From a virus: 64,000 bases of DNA. The stretch's first letter is position 1; each line of letters starts with the position of its first letter. The notes beneath the pieces were generated by a model. That model searched no databases, had not been told where the DNA came from, and saw nothing but the letters and a program-made list of their open reading frames with translations. The stretch is from IMG/VR virus record IMGVR_UViG_3300042197_000820, positions 62,001 to 126,000 of that record; one strand, given 5' to 3'. The position numbers and the translations under genes are program-made. Positions 55,812 through 62,133 of the stretch are shown in pieces.

Positions 55812-57194
55812 TTATAGTACTTTAGCAGCTATCGTTGCAACATCGGAACGCTCGCCCTTGCGAAGTGTAACGTGTCCAGCGATTGAGAACTCTTTTAGTT
55901 TTTCTACTGCGTGGGTTAGACCAGATGATGTTTCATTTATGTAAATGTTATCGATCTGCTCAACGTCACCAGTTAGAACAATCTTGGTGTTCTCGCCTAC
56001 TCTAGTCAATATAGTCTTAATCTCATGGCTTGTCAAGTTCTGGGCTTCATCAATAATGATAAAAGCATTGGAGATCGAGCGACCACGGATGTAAGTCAAA
56101 GCTTCCATCTCAATAAGTCCATTTGCAATATATTGGTCAAGTGTCGTTTGGTCATCACCGGTCAAAAACTTTAGGTTGTCTTGGACAGGTGCTAACCAAG
56201 GAGCCATTTTCTCTTGCATTGTACCGGGAAGGAATCCAATATCTTTACCCATCGGCATGACAGGACGAGAAACTACAAGCTTTTTGTAAATGCCGTTATT
56301 TAACGTCACTGGCTTCCTAGAGGAAGCGAGTTCCGTGACGGACATTGATGTGATTACCTGTTGAAGTCCCGCCGCAATGGCTATCAGGGTCTTACCTGAG
56401 CCTGCTTTACCCACAAGTGAGACAACCTTGATTTCAGGATCCATTAGGAGGTCCAAAGCAAATAGTTGTTCTTTGTTTTTTGCCTTAATACCAGAGATTG
56501 GATTCTTAGGTTCGTTGACTCTCTTCAATGGATAATCACGGCCACGAAAACGTGCGATTGCTGTCTTCTTATCGTTTGCTGATGAGATAAGCATTAAGTA
56601 TTGGTTTGGATGAAGCAAATCTTGTTGTTCATCTTCCAAATACATCTTCTCTCCAGAGTAGAACTGATCGATAAACTGATCGTCTACAAGAACATCTGCT
56701 AAGCCAGAATACAAATCGCTTTGATTCTCGATAATCTTATCATTGGTATAATCCTCCGTTGTCAAACCAACAGAGTTACCAATAACTCGCATATTGATAT
56801 CGTTTGAAACAAGAATGACTTTCTTCTTTGGATCTTCGCGAGAGATCTGTACCGCTGTAGCGATGATCAAATGATCTGGGACTTCTCTGTCAAGCTCCAT
56901 AGGAAAACTTTCATTCCAAAAAGTATCATCCTTACCTAAGCTAATAACTTGGAGGATTCCCTTACCCTTACCCAAACGAACACCTTTATCTAGATCTCCT
57001 CTTTCGCGCATTCCATCGAGGGCGCGAATGATAGACCTAGCATTGATGCCAACGCTATCCTGTCTCTTCTTATGCTTGTCGATTTCTTCCAAAACCTTGA
57101 TAGGTAAAACGATGTCGTTATTACCGTACTTTTGAATGCTCTCGGAGTCTGTTAGACAAGCACTTGTATCGAGAACGTATGTTTTCTTAGCCAT
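55812..57194 (-). CDS. phoH: PIN domain-PhoH ATPase fusion (PhoH2 type)
   Basis: 460 residues, ATG start. Residues 1-150 are a PIN nuclease domain: YVLDTSACLTD (Asp9), VLEEIDKHK (Glu/Asp near 37-39), PDHLIIATA (Asp107) and LVSNDINMR (Asp132), the acidic residues of the family. Residues about 235-460 are the PhoH P-loop ATPase: Walker A VGKAGSGKTL at 261-270, Walker B AFIIIDEAQNLT at 377-388, and LTGDVEQID with the sensor. Known PIN-PhoH proteins unwind and cleave RNA. Very common in marine T4-like phages; the role in infection is not settled. Confidence 0.95.
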   Translation of the reverse strand: MAKKTYVLDTSACLTDSESIQKYGNNDIVLPIKVLEEIDKHKKRQDSVGINARSIIRALDGMRERGDLDKGVRLGKGKGILQVISLGKDDTFWNESFPMELDREVPDHLIIATAVQISREDPKKKVILVSNDINMRVIGNSVGLTTEDYTNDKIIENQSDLYSGLADVLVDDQFIDQFYSGEKMYLEDEQQDLLHPNQYLMLISSANDKKTAIARFRGRDYPLKRVNEPKNPISGIKAKNKEQLFALDLLMDPEIKVVSLVGKAGSGKTLIAIAAGLQQVITSMSVTELASSRKPVTLNNGIYKKLVVSRPVMPMGKDIGFLPGTMQEKMAPWLAPVQDNLKFLTGDDQTTLDQYIANGLIEMEALTYIRGRSISNAFIIIDEAQNLTSHEIKTILTRVGENTKIVLTGDVEQIDNIYINETSSGLTHAVEKLKEFSIAGHVTLRKGERSDVATIAAKVL

Positions 57195-57206
57195 TATATT
57201 GTACCT

Positions 57207-57491
57207 TTACCACTTTAGGATTTGAGCTGAATCTACCCAAACAACAGTTGTTTCTTTATTACGATTTATCAGATCGTCACAACCGTCGATGTAAGTAGTT
57301 TTAACCTTGATGGCTGTCAACTTTCTATTTGAAGGATCAAACCAAGGCAAGGTGTCAACTATTGTATCCTTTGTAATGATACAGGTACGATTTCTGATTG
57401 GGTACCAGTAGTTATACTGTCCTAACTCTGACAGGTGGCACGGAACACCACCCCTAACCATATTAGTTCTAGTAGGAAATCCGAAACTCAT
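57207..57491 (-). CDS. Hypothetical protein, 94 residues
   Basis: ATG start directly after the nucleotidyltransferase gene. Contains many Thr/Val/Ile strands (CIITKDTIVDTLPWFDPSNR; AIKVKTTYIDG) and ends VVWVDSAQILKW, consistent with a small beta-barrel. One interesting detail is NRTCIITKDTIV, but no known motif. Function unknown. Confidence 0.7.
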   Translation of the reverse strand: MSFGFPTRTNMVRGGVPCHLSELGQYNYWYPIRNRTCIITKDTIVDTLPWFDPSNRKLTAIKVKTTYIDGCDDLINRNKETTVVWVDSAQILKW

Positions 57492-57914
57492 TTATTTTCC
57501 TTTTGCGGCATTTGCATTGGCAACCATTTCTGAACTGCTTTGGATTTTACCGCCGCCGATTTCCCAAAGCATCGTAATACCTAGTTCATCACAAACCGCC
57601 ATTTCTGGCGTGTTCTTATTAGTCCTGTCACCACCGTTGGCAAAGTATGTTGGCCTCAATCGCCGGATTGCTTCGCAAACGGATCCGTCAGAATCATCGA
57701 CAGCTTCGACCCTATCGACTTCTGCGTATCCTTCGATTATTTCCTTACGCTCTGTCCAAGGCATAAAGATATAACCTTTCTTGCGAAGCAACCAAGCATC
57801 AGAGTTTGCTACAACAATAACCTTACCATATTTGGCAGCTTCTTTGATCATTCGAAGATGACCGATATGAAGTGGATCGAATCCACCAGAAACCATTATT
57901 GTTTTTTCACTCAT
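57492..57914 (-). CDS. HxGH nucleotidyltransferase (HldE/TagD/GCT-type)
   Basis: 140 residues, ATG overlapping the preceding gene by eight bases. Signature motifs: VSGGFDPLHIGHLR (residues 8-21) with HxGH, ERKEIIEG at about 55-62, FANGGDRTN, and IQSSSEMV, the last similar to the SSS/T-x-M end of RfaE-type enzymes. It should transfer a nucleotide to a sugar phosphate, perhaps ADP-heptose or CDP-glycerol. With the GmhA-like isomerase at 42118 it hints at a partial heptose pathway. Confidence 0.88.
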   Translation of the reverse strand: MSEKTIMVSGGFDPLHIGHLRMIKEAAKYGKVIVVANSDAWLLRKKGYIFMPWTERKEIIEGYAEVDRVEAVDDSDGSVCEAIRRLRPTYFANGGDRTNKNTPEMAVCDELGITMLWEIGGGKIQSSSEMVANANAAKGK

Positions 57915-58098
57915 TTATATTTTCCATTAGGCAGATAGCAAGTTCAACCGGTTCTTCGACAACCAGCTTCTCAACTATGCCTAATGACAGTATAACATAT
58001 GTCACGACGGTTGCAATAGTCGAACCAAAAATAGTTCCCAAAACAAATGAGAAATATTGTTTTACCATGAATCTAATATTTGAGACTATGCTGCTCAT
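57907..58098 (-). CDS. Small membrane protein
   Basis: 63 residues, ATG start. Residues about 15-40 (FSFVLGTIFGSTIATVVTYV and onward) form one transmembrane helix; the tail is acidic (VVEEPVELAICLMENINE). No strong ribosome site is visible, and the gene begins only about 25 bases after a terminator. Function unknown; it is coupled to the nucleotidyltransferase gene. Confidence 0.68.
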   Translation of the reverse strand: MSSIVSNIRFMVKQYFSFVLGTIFGSTIATVVTYVILSLGIVEKLVVEEPVELAICLMENINE

Positions 58099-58105
58099 AT
58101 CAGTA

Positions 58106-58113
58106 ATAACTAG
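58106..58113 (-). promoter_or_regulatory. Octamer CTAGTTAT directly after a terminator
   Basis: Coding-strand CTAGTTAT lies seven bases before the ATG of the small membrane protein and 15 bases after the terminator stem. Transcription would need a restart here, so a promoter is expected. If it acts like a T4 late element, the message would be nearly leaderless, matching the lack of a ribosome site. Confidence 0.42.
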
Positions 58114-58122
58114 CCGCCAAAA

Positions 58123-58154
58123 TAAAAAGAGGAGGCCGAAGCCTCCTCAAAAAA
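58123..58154 (-). terminator. Strong intrinsic terminator after hsp20
   Basis: Coding strand: TTTTTT, then GAGGAGGC-TTCG-GCCTCCTC, then TTTTTATTTT. A perfect eight-base-pair GC-rich stem with a TTCG tetraloop followed by a T run, starting just after the hsp20 stop codon. The A run on the other side makes it work in both directions. Confidence 0.93.
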
Positions 58155-58571
58155 TCAGTTCACGGTTATCTTTCGTGATCTAGATTCTGTTGGTTGTAGC
58201 GGGGGCGCTACGATTGTTAGAATCCCGTTTGAATAACTAGCTGCAATACTATTCGCGTCTAGATGAGATGGGATTCTCCAACGACGAGTGAATGAGTTCA
58301 CAAATGCATTGGAACCTTCTGGTTTATTATAAGAAATAGCAAGGATTCCTTTTTCGTAGGAAACGTCAATATCACTTCTTTCTGCGCCGGGTGTGCTTAG
58401 GGTAAGAGTAACTGACCCATCCTCGTTCTTGCGCTCAGTAGAATAAATCCTATCCATGTTATCCCTCAAACCAAAACTATCGCCTGTAAATAGGTTGTCA
58501 AGCAACCTATCGAGCGGTGCAGAGTCAAAAAAGTTCCCCACTCTAGTTGGGGTTGCGATTGCTGTATACAT
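58155..58571 (-). CDS. hsp20: Small heat-shock protein, Hsp20/alpha-crystallin family
   Basis: 138 residues. The alpha-crystallin domain covers about 45-125: DGSVTLTLSTPGAERSDIDV, YEKGILAISY, and SNGILTIVAPPL at 114-125, the family's G-x-L end motif; the C-terminus ITV (135-137) matches the I-x-I/V anchor. It is an ATP-independent chaperone that holds unfolding proteins. Related genes are widespread in marine T4-like phages. Its ribosome site is inside a long hairpin (58574-58629) and a strong terminator follows, so it seems to be a separately controlled unit. Confidence 0.93.
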   Translation of the reverse strand: MYTAIATPTRVGNFFDSAPLDRLLDNLFTGDSFGLRDNMDRIYSTERKNEDGSVTLTLSTPGAERSDIDVSYEKGILAISYNKPEGSNAFVNSFTRRWRIPSHLDANSIAASYSNGILTIVAPPLQPTESRSRKITVN

Positions 58572-58573
58572 AA

Positions 58574-58629
58574 AAACCTCCTGTTATCTACAGCTTAGAC
58601 ACGGCTACTGTAGCGTCAACAGGAGGTTT
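58574..58629 (-). promoter_or_regulatory. Hairpin sequestering the hsp20 ribosome site
   Basis: On the coding strand AAACCTCCTGTT (58618-58629) pairs perfectly with AACAGGAGGTTT (58574-58585), a 12-base-pair stem. Inside, CTACAG and CTGTAG (58608-58613 and 58588-58593) add six pairs, with a 4/2 internal loop and a 14-base loop. The AGGAGG ribosome site of hsp20 is fully paired; TTTTT then ATG follow, so the structure could also act as a terminator-like attenuator. Confidence 0.85.
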
Positions 58630-58631
58630 GA

Positions 58632-58985
58632 TTATTTCTCAAAAAATCTTTCTATTCCAAATCGATTCTTGAGTTCATAAAACTTTATTTCTGGAAGTCC
58701 CAGGAAGTTCATTGCCTCGCCCTGAGTTCTAGAAGCTGAATATGCAAACTTGAATACTGCTTCTCTGACTATATCTGTGATGGCATTCCAAATAGGGACT
58801 CCGTAGAGTCTGTTGTTTATTGGACGGGAAGATATCTCTAACTTTAGAGCTACCAAGTCTTCTAAAGGCAGATTAGAAAGCATGGCTTCAAACTCATCGT
58901 TTGATTTACCTTCTTTGCGAAGCTTAGAAGAGATAGAATAGTTTTTGTATTTTCCCTTATAAACTCGCTCTCTCTTCCAATGCAT
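58632..58985 (-). CDS. Small protein with HTH-like C-terminus
   Basis: 117 residues. The ATG overlaps the preceding stop (TGATG). The N-terminus is basic (HWKRERVYKGKYKNYSISSK). Residues about 68-112 (DIVREAVFKFAYSASRTQGE, then AMNFLGLPEIKFYELKNRFGI) look like a Fis-type helix-turn-helix in which one helix carries alternating branched residues and the next begins after LGL. Possible DNA-binding regulator; also possibly just a helical structural protein. Directly upstream of hsp20. Confidence 0.68.
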   Translation of the reverse strand: MHWKRERVYKGKYKNYSISSKLRKEGKSNDEFEAMLSNLPLEDLVALKLEISSRPINNRLYGVPIWNAITDIVREAVFKFAYSASRTQGEAMNFLGLPEIKFYELKNRFGIERFFEK

Positions 58986-59800
58986 CAGATTTTCACTTGA
59001 GGTGCTTGTGGGTTAGCATTTAGCTCTGATTCGAAACGATCAAAGTAGAGCATCAAGTTCTTAAGTAGATAAGTTTTGAACACAGAGCGTTCTGAGACAC
59101 CACCATCTTTGACAAGTTCTGGATATGCTTGCGATAGCTCAGGTACTTTGTCGGTGGAAACACGGCTGTCTGGATCAATCTTCTTAAACATATCAGCAAT
59201 CTGCTTCGATACAGAGTTCATTGTTTCCATTGCTTGCTGACGACCTGTAGTGTCTAATCCCTTATCATTCAGACCTAGGTTTTGTGAAAACTCTTCTTCT
59301 GGTGATAACTCAGGCTCTGCCTCTTCGGGTTCTTCTTCAGGTTCGATTTCGATGAAACCTTCAGGTGGTGGATCATCATCACCAAGATCGATATTGATCT
59401 CTTCTTCTAGTTCTCCTTCTGAACTTACTGTATCACTTTGCTCACCGGGACTAGCTGACTCGGTGTCCATGATATCCTCTACGGAAGCAAGAACATGAGC
59501 CTTGTAAGAATCTCTTTGCTTAATATCTGTCGTTAAAGACTTGTAAGCTGACTGAACAACTGGTACAATATTACGAAGCAAGTCACGAAGGAAGTTCATA
59601 GCTGTAATATCAAGCGGAGCATCGGGTGAAGCCGAGCCTGTCTTAGCCTCAAGTTGTAAAGATTTTGTCTTGATCACTTGACCAAGGATGTGAATCTCCT
59701 TATTATTAGATTGTAATCCTTCAGTGATCTTCTTCTTTAGAAATCCTCTGATAGCTTTTCTAAGCATTTGTTCTTCTAGTATTTCTTGTCTGCTGATCAT
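58985..59800 (-). CDS. Acidic unknown phage protein
   Basis: 271 residues, ATG start, ribosome site AAGGAAT. The N-terminal 110 residues are helical and basic (QMLRKAIRGFLKKKITEGLQ), then a Glu/Asp/Pro-rich acidic stretch at about 125-170, then a helical C-terminal domain (TGRQQAMETMNSVSKQIADM) ending QAPQVKI. Charge segregation like this occurs in scaffold or chaperone-type phage proteins, but I cannot assign one. Co-transcribed with the HTH-like gene. Confidence 0.7.
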   Translation of the reverse strand: MISRQEILEEQMLRKAIRGFLKKKITEGLQSNNKEIHILGQVIKTKSLQLEAKTGSASPDAPLDITAMNFLRDLLRNIVPVVQSAYKSLTTDIKQRDSYKAHVLASVEDIMDTESASPGEQSDTVSSEGELEEEINIDLGDDDPPPEGFIEIEPEEEPEEAEPELSPEEEFSQNLGLNDKGLDTTGRQQAMETMNSVSKQIADMFKKIDPDSRVSTDKVPELSQAYPELVKDGGVSERSVFKTYLLKNLMLYFDRFESELNANPQAPQVKI

Positions 59801-59825
59801 GTAGTGATTCCTTATTATTGACTAT

Positions 59826-59833
59826 ATAAATAG
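59826..59833 (-). promoter_or_regulatory. Candidate late-promoter octamer CTATTTAT
   Basis: Coding-strand CTATTTAT lies 25 bases before the ATG at 59800, in a 40-base gap, followed by ATAGTC and the AATAAGGAATC ribosome site. Exact match; spacing is longer than in the other copies. On the opposite strand it reads TATAAATAG, a perfect T4 late promoter core in reverse. Confidence 0.45.
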
Positions 59834-59840
59834 TTTTATA

Positions 59841-61895
59841 TTATTTCTTTTTTGGTAGTGATTTTTTAGGTTTTGATTTAGTAGTGGTTAATGGTTCTGA
59901 AAAACCACCAACTGATCCAACCATAGCTGACATTTCATCTAGTATTTCTATATCTTCTTCGACCTCTTTAGATTCTCTAGATACTTCAGCCAGAATGTCT
60001 TCGAACATTTGGTTCATAACTTCAGCTATTTCACTTGGCATCATTATGTTATAAACCATTCTTCTGTCATCTTCTTCTAAGAAATCAGGTAAGTAAGCAA
60101 CTAGTTGTTCTTCCTTATCTTCTCTACTCAGATTTGTATCTGCTATTATAGCTCTCAGTTGTTTAGCTGAGATCTCGCCTTGTGGACCAGTGATAGCAGG
60201 AATAACGACAGCCTCTAGTGATTCTAGAGTTGGATTCTTTTCCAAGAAAGGAGCAGCATTCAACTTAGCAAATCTATCAGCATCCTTTGAAGATACTGCA
60301 AAATACAGTTTTGCTCTTGGACTAAACTGTTCTTTTTCAGCATAAGTAAACGCCGCTGTTAAAGGACTTGGAAGCTCAGATCCAATCGCCATTGCTCTAT
60401 CAGCTAGACCAGCGGCAGCAATGTAAATATTGAATATCTCAGCAGCTTTCGCAGCATTCAGGTTCATTCTGACAGAAGCTGCGCTCTTCGGATCCGAAAC
60501 AAATACAAGTACTTTATCAAACTTCTTTGCTAGATATTCTACAACTGCCATGTGACCTTTATGTGGTGGTTTGAAAGATCCAGCGAATACACCAACAGTT
60601 TGAGTTGAACCATCGGTCTCTGGTATTATTTCGATTGATTCGTTCTCATCTAGTTTTTGTAGTGGTGGTACATTGCCGCGACCATACTTGAATAGACCAA
60701 GTAGCTGATTCATGGGGGCAAAGTTACCAGTGAACTTATAGCTGTGTCCATCATAAGCAAACACGAATCCTTCGGCAGCGGTACTGATATTCTCGACAGA
60801 CTTTAGTTTCTCCATCTGCTTCTTAAGGATTTCCATTGCTTCTTCGTTGTCTGATGACTCGATAGCATCTACGGCTTTTGATACTTCACCACGAAGTCTC
60901 TCAACTTCCTTCTTGTTATCAAGAACGAATGCTGATTCTAGTGTTTTTAGCATTTCTACCGAGAAGTCATGAACAACTTCTTCGATTGGTCTAATCAGGG
61001 CTGACATGATGATTGGAGCTTTCCCAATAAACTCCTTGACTGTTTGCGCTTCTTCTTTGCTAAGCCCATCAGTCACTTGTTTGATTGACACACCCTTGAC
61101 ATTTAGGATACGCTTGATCAAAGCAGCTTTTTTATCTTCTGGCAAAGCTGGCAATCTCTTATCGATTGTCAGACCAAGACGAACCACGATATAATCACCT
61201 ATAGTCTCATTGTCAGAAACGCCGTATTCGTTCATAACAGCCTCTAGGCGGTCGATAGCTGATTGGAGAACAGTCTTATCATCCAGAGCCTTTAGACGCC
61301 TTATAGCATCAAATGCGACTCCGTACTCTGACTTCTTTTCGTCTTGCACACGTTCCAAAGCTTTCTCTAGTTTGACAGCATTGTCGGTAACATCACGATC
61401 TGTTTTGTTTCCGGTTTCTCGGTCGAACTCTGCACCACCAAGGCGGTGGATTGACAAAGTTTTGATATCATAGTTGATAACATTTGCAGTACGAGGATCT
61501 TGGATTTCACAGTTATAATAGATGTTAGTGTCTGGACCAAAGATCTCGATTTGTTCTTCTTCTGAAAACATACTAACTGCTTCTTCGAAAGCAGATAGAG
61601 CTTCAGAGAATGTAAACTCCAAAGCTCCACGACCACCAAACTTCTGAGCTAGTTGAGAGGCATCAAGACCACCATCTTTGACATTTCCTTTGTTACGCGC
61701 ACCTTTGGCTTTGCCGGTTTTTACGTCATAAGAAATAAATAAGTTTTGACCATCAGTTTTCTCGGTTCCTTCCAACTCGCCATTTGCGGCCTTGGTAAAG
61801 ACATCTTTGATTTGAGAAAATGATAAGCCATAGTTATCATAAAGGTGGCTCATGTGTCCAGCGACACCGCCTTCTAATAAAAGCTCAGAAGTCAT
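59841..61895 (-). CDS. Ligase-like domain fused to HxGH nucleotidyltransferase
   Basis: 684 residues from the ATG at 61895 (GTGAGGA upstream serves as ribosome site; a GTG at 61907 is the longer option). Residues about 1-165 plus 370-390 resemble a covalent nucleotidyltransferase such as RNA/DNA ligase: motif I GTEKTDGQNLF (Lys46), YYNCEIQDPRT (about 126-136), and AEGFVFAYDG with YKFTG (374-390) as motif IV and V equivalents. A helical insertion lies between. Residues about 433-600 are a Rossmann nucleotidyltransferase: GVFAGSFKPPHKGHMAVV (HxGH) and GEISAKQLRAII (ISxxxxR end motif). I recall the N-terminal family (DUF6267-like) from marine phages; activity unknown. RNA repair or NAD metabolism are candidates. 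Confidence 0.78.
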   Translation of the reverse strand: MTSELLLEGGVAGHMSHLYDNYGLSFSQIKDVFTKAANGELEGTEKTDGQNLFISYDVKTGKAKGARNKGNVKDGGLDASQLAQKFGGRGALEFTFSEALSAFEEAVSMFSEEEQIEIFGPDTNIYYNCEIQDPRTANVINYDIKTLSIHRLGGAEFDRETGNKTDRDVTDNAVKLEKALERVQDEKKSEYGVAFDAIRRLKALDDKTVLQSAIDRLEAVMNEYGVSDNETIGDYIVVRLGLTIDKRLPALPEDKKAALIKRILNVKGVSIKQVTDGLSKEEAQTVKEFIGKAPIIMSALIRPIEEVVHDFSVEMLKTLESAFVLDNKKEVERLRGEVSKAVDAIESSDNEEAMEILKKQMEKLKSVENISTAAEGFVFAYDGHSYKFTGNFAPMNQLLGLFKYGRGNVPPLQKLDENESIEIIPETDGSTQTVGVFAGSFKPPHKGHMAVVEYLAKKFDKVLVFVSDPKSAASVRMNLNAAKAAEIFNIYIAAAGLADRAMAIGSELPSPLTAAFTYAEKEQFSPRAKLYFAVSSKDADRFAKLNAAPFLEKNPTLESLEAVVIPAITGPQGEISAKQLRAIIADTNLSREDKEEQLVAYLPDFLEEDDRRMVYNIMMPSEIAEVMNQMFEDILAEVSRESKEVEEDIEILDEMSAMVGSVGGFSEPLTTTKSKPKKSLPKKK

Positions 61896-61903
61896 GTGAA
61901 TCC

Positions 61904-62107
61904 TCACTTAGCTTTGACAGCTTTGGTTACTTTAGCTACTGGTTTAGCAGCAACTGGTTCTTCTACTTCGACAACAGGAACTGGTTCTTCTGCTACAACT
62001 GGTTGTTCTACAACAACTTCTGGAGCAGGAGCAGCAACTGGTGCTACCACTTCTTCGCTTCTGGCGGCTAATCCGGCCAAAAACATCCTTCTTTTCTTTC
62101 GTCCCAT
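61904..62107 (-). CDS. Ala/Val/Pro/Glu low-complexity small protein
   Basis: 67 residues, ATG with AAAGGAG seven bases upstream. The start is basic (GRKKRRMFLAGLAARSEE); then comes an imperfect repeat of Val-Val-Glu/Ala-Pro units (APAPEVVVEQPVVAEEPVPV) and a Lys/Ala end (AKPVAKVTKAVKAK). Probably disordered, with basic ends and an acidic centre. Similar Ala/Pro/Lys tails bind nucleic acid in other proteins, but function is unknown. Confidence 0.72.
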   Translation of the reverse strand: MGRKKRRMFLAGLAARSEEVVAPVAAPAPEVVVEQPVVAEEPVPVVEVEEPVAAKPVAKVTKAVKAK

Positions 62108-62122
62108 AATAAACTCCTTTAG

Positions 62123-62130
62123 ATAAATAG
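62123..62130 (-). promoter_or_regulatory. Candidate late-promoter octamer CTATTTAT
   Basis: Coding-strand CTATTTAT lies 15 bases before the ATG at 62107, followed directly by CTAAAGGAG, which holds the ribosome site. Exact match in a 26-base gap downstream of the structural gene at 62134. Confidence 0.5.
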
Positions 62131-62133
62131 TGG

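Noticed and set aside
59823-59833. A plus-strand TATAAATAG that matches the T4 late promoter
   Set aside because: There is no plus-strand gene to read; the same site in the coding orientation fits the recurrent octamer, so I list it there.
61896-62126. Plus-strand Thr/Ser/Gly-rich frame opposite the low-complexity peptide
   Set aside because: Repetitive codons open several frames here; the minus-strand ORF has a strong ribosome site and the same strand as all other genes.
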